Part shown: positions 60,370-64,000 of the stretch, piece after piece | How the letters are laid out: each line of letters starts with the position of its first letter | Numbering within the stretch: position 1 is the stretch's first letter | Assembly: GCF_003710865.1 (NCBI RefSeq) | Contig: NZ_RHHO01000023.1 | Location: 124,001 to 188,000 of the forward strand | Length of the DNA: 64,000 bases | DNA from: Brevibacillus borstelensis | GTDB lineage: Bacteria > Bacillota > Bacilli > Brevibacillales > Brevibacillaceae | Direction of reading: 5' to 3' | Translations under genes and position numbers: made by a program | Notes under the pieces: generated by a model | Databases searched by the model: none | The model's input: only the letters and a program-made list of their open reading frames with translations | Told to the model about the DNA's origin: nothing

Positions 60370-61782
60370 ATGTTGGGGAATACACAAAAGAACGGAGTGC
60401 CGACGGCAAAGCAGAGGCGGACCAAGCGGAGCAAAAAGGGTCTCAAGCTGTGGCTCATGTTGACCGGCAGCATGCTTCTGCTAGCAGCCATCATCGGCGG
60501 GGGATATGTCCTCTCCAAGCTGGATGACACGCTGACGGAGGTAACCGAGAACCCGTACAAATTGCCGGATCAGCCCGTAGTCGAACAGCATTACGAAGAA
60601 AACAAATCGCTTTCGATCCTGATCATCGGGACGGATACACGCCAGAACATCGGCATGCTGAATACGGATGTTCTCATGCTGGCTGTCGCTGATCCGGATG
60701 ACAAGAAGGTGAGCATGGTCTCCATTCCGCGGGATACGCGGGTAAAGGTGCCCGGCTACCCGGAATACCACAAGATCAACGGAGTATTCGCCATTGGAGA
60801 AGGGCTGAGGCAGCAGGCGGAGAAAAAGGGAGAGCCTGTGACCGAAAACGGTGTGACCATCCTGAAAAAAACGATGGAGAGCATGTTTGGCATCCCGGTC
60901 GACCACTATATCCTGCTTGATTTTGAAGGCTTCAAGGCCGTTATCGACAAATTGGGAGGAGTCGAGGTAACTGTCGACCGCGAGCTGGTCTACGAATTGC
61001 CGCGCGGGGGTGTTTACCGGACGCTGAGGGCTGGCAAACAGGTGCTGAATGGCGAGCAGGCTCTCGGCTATGTCCGCCATCGTATAGACAGAAGGGGTAG
61101 CAAATACGATTCAAGCGATTTCGACCGGAACAGGAGGCAGCAAGAGGTGATCAAAGCCGTTACCGACAAGATGACCTCTGCTGATGGACTGACGAAGGCC
61201 CTGGCTGTTTTGGAAACAGCCGGCAAGCATGTGAAAACCGATTTGTCGAAGGATCAAATCAAAGGCTTGGCCATGGATTTCAGCAAATTCTCTTCGAAAG
61301 ACATCGTTTCGCTTGACAACGGGGCGCTGTGGGATTCCCGCCTGCTGTATACGCTGTGGCCGCGGGAAAACATGAATGAGATCCGCCGCATTCTGCAAAG
61401 CGAGCGGGGCGCTCAATCCGAAATCGCGATGAACGACGCTGCGATCGCGGAGGTAGCCCGTGCGGAGCCCCGCAAGCCTTCCGGGGGAACAAAACCGTCC
61501 ACCGGCAGCGGAAGTCATGCAACTCCGGCTAAGCCGCCGTCCGCAAAGCCGGACTCTGGCTCAACCAAGCAGCAAACGAGTCCGCAGCCTCCGAAGCCCC
61601 CAGGTGATATGCAGCCGGATGTCAATACTGCACCGGGAGAAGGGCAAGGTGGTGCGGTTCCTGTTCCGGGAGGTGAAGGTCAGCCTGCGCCGGCAGACAT
61701 GCCGCCTCCCGACATTGTCAATCCGCAGCAGTGGGTGCCGAGTCCGCCTTCAGCGGGAGCCGACAACGGTCAGACCGGATAG
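60370..61782 (+). CDS. LytR-CpsA-Psr (LCP) family glycopolymer ligase
   Basis: A 470-residue membrane protein: basic cytoplasmic tail, one helix at about 25-47 (LKLWLMLTGSMLLLAAIIGGGYVL), then the LCP domain (LSILIIGTDTRQNIGMLNTDVLMLAVADPDDKKVSMVSIPRDTRV, LLDFEGFKAVIDKLGGVEVTV, GYVRHRIDRRGSKYDSSDFDRNRRQQEVI), with the Arg and Asp residues that bind polyprenyl pyrophosphate. These enzymes attach teichoic or other wall polymers to peptidoglycan. The last 100 residues are Pro/Gly/Ser-rich. GAGGGAGTG precedes the ATG; a terminator follows. Confidence 0.9.
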   Translation: MLGNTQKNGVPTAKQRRTKRSKKGLKLWLMLTGSMLLLAAIIGGGYVLSKLDDTLTEVTENPYKLPDQPVVEQHYEENKSLSILIIGTDTRQNIGMLNTDVLMLAVADPDDKKVSMVSIPRDTRVKVPGYPEYHKINGVFAIGEGLRQQAEKKGEPVTENGVTILKKTMESMFGIPVDHYILLDFEGFKAVIDKLGGVEVTVDRELVYELPRGGVYRTLRAGKQVLNGEQALGYVRHRIDRRGSKYDSSDFDRNRRQQEVIKAVTDKMTSADGLTKALAVLETAGKHVKTDLSKDQIKGLAMDFSKFSSKDIVSLDNGALWDSRLLYTLWPRENMNEIRRILQSERGAQSEIAMNDAAIAEVARAEPRKPSGGTKPSTGSGSHATPAKPPSAKPDSGSTKQQTSPQPPKPPGDMQPDVNTAPGEGQGGAVPVPGGEGQPAPADMPPPDIVNPQQWVPSPPSAGADNGQTG

Positions 61783-61826
61783 ACCGAGGCTGCATTCGAG
61801 AAGCGAATAACGAGCATATGGGAAAC

Positions 61827-61852
61827 GGGGGCAGGAGACTGCTCCCTTTTTG
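61827..61852 (+). terminator. Intrinsic terminator after the LCP-family gene
   Basis: Stem GGGGGCAG (61827-61834) / CTGCTCCC (61839-61846) with one G-T pair, loop GAGA, five T. Confidence 0.82.
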
Positions 61853-61953
61853 TGCTTTCCATCCGCTCGCAAGGAGGGAAGCGGATAGTGTAAAATGAAC
61901 GGGAACAAGCTTTTCAACAAAACCTGTACAAATAGCATAGGGAGAACGAGGAA

Positions 61954-64000
61954 ATGAAGGTTGTCATAGCAGAAAAGCCGGACCAAGCCATGAAACTGGC
62001 CGGCCCCTTTACACATAGAAAAAAGCAGGGATTTCTTGAGATCGCCCCCAATCGCCTGTTTCCCCAGGGGGCGCTCGTCACATGGGCGATCGGCCACATC
62101 TGTGAGCTCGTTCCCCCGGAAGCGTACAATCCAGCCTGGAAAAGATGGACACTGCAAAGCCTGCCGCTGATTCCGGAGACGTTTCGCCATCAGGTGACAC
62201 GGTCCAAAGCCAAGCAGTTTGCCATCATCAAGCAGCTCCTCAGACGGTCTGATGTTCGTGAAATTATCCACGCCGGTGATGCGGGGAGAGAAGGCGAGCT
62301 GATCGTCAGGACCATCATCGAACAGTGCGGCGTGAAAAAACCGATGAAGCGCTTGTGGATTTCCTCTCTGACCGAGAAGGCCGTTGTCGCGGGCTTCGAG
62401 TCGCTTTTGGACGAAACGGAGACGCAAAACCTGTATCAGGAAGCCTACAGCCGCTCCTGTGCCGACTGGCTGATCGGCATGAACGCCTCCCGTGTCTACA
62501 CGATTCTATTGAAGAACAAGGGGATCAACGATGTATTTTCAGCGGGGAGGGTTCAGACCCCGACACTTGCGCTGGTCGTCAAGCGCGAAAAGGAAATCGC
62601 GAACTTCAAGCCCGAACCGTTTTGGGAGGTGCTGGCCACTTTTCAGATCGATGGCAAGAAGTACGAGGGCGTCTGGCAAAAGGACGGGCAGTCCCGCATC
62701 GACCAGGCGGAGATGGCAGAGCGGATCGCCGCCTTTTGCCGCGGGAAGTCAGCCTCTGTAAAAGAGGTGAAGCAGGAACGGAAGGAGTATTTGCCGCCCT
62801 ATCTGTTTAATCTCTCGGCATTGCAGGCAACCGCCAACAAGCTCTACAAGTTCTCGCCGCAAAAGACGCTTGAAGTGGCACAGAAGCTCTACCTGAAAGG
62901 ATATCTTTCCTACCCGCGCTCCGATTCCAGCTTCGTCACCACGGAGGAGGCGCGGACCTTTCCCGATATTCTCGCCAAGCTGGCAAAGCAGCCGGCGTTC
63001 AGCGGCTATTTTCCGACGCCCAAGACATCGCTTGCAGGGAACAGCCGCTACGTCAATCAGAAGAAAGTGACGGACCACTATGCGATCATCCCGACGGAGC
63101 AGGTGCCGAACGTCGCGAAGCTGCCTGATGAAGAGCGCAAAATTTACGACCTGGTAGCGCGCAGGCTGATCGCCGCCCACTGCGAGAGCGCATTATTTGA
63201 CTATACGACCGTGCTGACGCTGGTGGAGGGACGGGCAGAGTTCGTCAGCAAGGGAAAGGTTCAGGTGCGTGCCGGTTGGCGAACCGTGTTGTTTGACCAG
63301 GAGAAGGACGGCGACGATGAGATTTTGCCGCCGCTTGCAGAGGGCGAAGAGGGCAGCGTGCACAAGGTAAAGGTAAAGGAGAGCAAGACGCAGCCGCCCA
63401 AGCGATACACGGAAGGCCAGTTGATCACCTTGATGAAAACGGCGGGCAAGCATTTGGACAACCAGGAGCTGGAAAAGGTCCTGATGAAGACGGAAGGCTT
63501 GGGGACGGAAGCGACCAGAGCCGGGATCATCGCCATGCTGAAGCAGCGCAAGTACATCGAGGTAAAACGGAACCAGGTGTTTGCCACGCAAAAAGGCATT
63601 CTCTTGATCGAAGTGATTGGAGACAAGATTCTGGCATCCGCCGAGATGACGGCGCGTTGGGAGCAGCGTCTGGCCGAGATTGGCCAGGGACAGGCGTCTG
63701 CCCAGGCGTTCATGGAGCAAGTGCGAAAATTGTCCCATAAGATCGTCCAGGACGCCGTGGAGCAATCGAAGGAATGGAACCTGCAGGACTACGATGTCCA
63801 GGCCCTGCCCAAACAGGCTTCGCGATTCAGACTCGGCAAAAAGGTGGCCGCCTGCCGGGTATGCGGCGGAGATCTGGTAGACAAGGGAGATTTCTACGGC
63901 TGCAGCAACTACCAAAAGACAAAATGCAGCGTGACCATCTCCAAGCAGATCATGGGCAAGAAGATTACCGAAACCAATGCCAAGAAGCTGATGGAGCAGG
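61954..64000 (+). CDS. topB: DNA topoisomerase III (TopB), 3'-truncated by window end
   Basis: 682 codons are visible with no stop. Start MKVVIAEKPDQAMKLAGPF carries the Toprim EKP motif; IIHAGDAGREGELIVRTI has the D-x-D-like DAGREGE metal site; KGINDVFSAGRVQTPTLALV and the catalytic Tyr320 in GYLSYPRSDSSFV identify a type IA topoisomerase, and the TopB-type size and lack of TopA features point to topoisomerase III. The C-terminal part in view begins a Cys zinc finger (CRVCGGDLVDKGDFYGCSNYQKTKC). It decatenates DNA with single-strand passage. AGGGAGAACGAGG precedes the ATG. Confidence 0.93.
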   Translation, partial: MKVVIAEKPDQAMKLAGPFTHRKKQGFLEIAPNRLFPQGALVTWAIGHICELVPPEAYNPAWKRWTLQSLPLIPETFRHQVTRSKAKQFAIIKQLLRRSDVREIIHAGDAGREGELIVRTIIEQCGVKKPMKRLWISSLTEKAVVAGFESLLDETETQNLYQEAYSRSCADWLIGMNASRVYTILLKNKGINDVFSAGRVQTPTLALVVKREKEIANFKPEPFWEVLATFQIDGKKYEGVWQKDGQSRIDQAEMAERIAAFCRGKSASVKEVKQERKEYLPPYLFNLSALQATANKLYKFSPQKTLEVAQKLYLKGYLSYPRSDSSFVTTEEARTFPDILAKLAKQPAFSGYFPTPKTSLAGNSRYVNQKKVTDHYAIIPTEQVPNVAKLPDEERKIYDLVARRLIAAHCESALFDYTTVLTLVEGRAEFVSKGKVQVRAGWRTVLFDQEKDGDDEILPPLAEGEEGSVHKVKVKESKTQPPKRYTEGQLITLMKTAGKHLDNQELEKVLMKTEGLGTEATRAGIIAMLKQRKYIEVKRNQVFATQKGILLIEVIGDKILASAEMTARWEQRLAEIGQGQASAQAFMEQVRKLSHKIVQDAVEQSKEWNLQDYDVQALPKQASRFRLGKKVAACRVCGGDLVDKGDFYGCSNYQKTKCSVTISKQIMGKKITETNAKKLMEQ

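Noticed and set aside
1..64000. tRNA or rRNA genes, insertion sequences, prophage genes, CRISPR arrays
   Set aside because: None seen: no transposase, integrase or phage-like products, no regularly spaced repeats, and the gaps are too short or lack tRNA-like folds.

Overview
The window comes from the chromosome of a spore-forming, Gram-positive Bacillales bacterium. It holds the complete division and cell-wall (dcw) cluster in Bacillus order, meso-DAP-type murE, the sporulation genes spoVD, spoVE, spoIIGA, sigE and sigG, bacillithiol synthesis (bshC) and S-layer-homology domains. Moderately high GC, an ahcY gene just upstream of mraZ, murA inside the dcw cluster and an SLH protein nearby suggest Brevibacillus or a close Paenibacillaceae relative; this is inference from layout, not a database match.

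Layout. (1) 1-7.9 kb: the yqgX-yqgY-mgsR neighbourhood of B. subtilis, interrupted by a CapA-like lipoprotein, a secreted coiled-coil protein and a MidA-type methyltransferase. A four-cysteine HTH regulator, a crotonase homologue lacking both catalytic glutamates, an RsfA/GerR-type sporulation regulator and the acetyltransferase YlbP follow. (2) 8.1-13.0 kb: a five-gene operon resembling B. subtilis yngH-yngHB-yngG-yngF-yngE (acyl-CoA carboxylase subunits, HMG-CoA lyase, methylglutaconyl-CoA hydratase type), probably for leucine/isovalerate breakdown. It sits between ylbP and panE, which are neighbours in B. subtilis. (3) 13.2-22.2 kb: panE, a membrane protein, an XRE-cupin regulator, bshC, an SLH protein, a divergent permease/LysR pair and ahcY. 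(4) 22.3-43.4 kb: the dcw cluster mraZ-rsmH-ftsL-PBP2b-spoVD-murE-mraY-murD-spoVE-murG-murB-murA-divIB-ylxW-ylxX-sbp-ftsA-ftsZ. (5) 43.4-54.1 kb: ymaF (reverse), spoIIGA-sigE, sigG, ylmC-ylmD-ylmE-sepF-ylmG-ylmH-divIVA, then a T-box leader and ileS. (6) 54.3-64 kb: ylyA-like gene, then accessory genes where B. subtilis has lspA: an enolase-superfamily enzyme, an MFS transporter, a reverse-strand group (TetR, membrane protein, FAD reductase, NUDIX), an LCP-family wall enzyme and topB (runs off the end).

The most informative part is regulation. Visible are 10-bp-spaced MraZ repeats before mraZ, two terminator-like hairpins between ftsL and the PBP2b gene, a perfect inverted repeat that would sequester the spoVD Shine-Dalgarno, a near-consensus sigma-H promoter before ftsAZ, a long-spacer promoter with a possible Spo0A box before spoIIG, a sigma-F-type promoter followed by a 90-nt hairpin leader before sigG, and an AUC-specifier T-box before ileS. 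Together they show how vegetative division genes could be re-timed for sporulation. I found no rRNA, tRNA, insertion sequence, prophage or CRISPR array, and no convincing wholly new system; the novelty candidates are regulatory architectures and a few unusual proteins.
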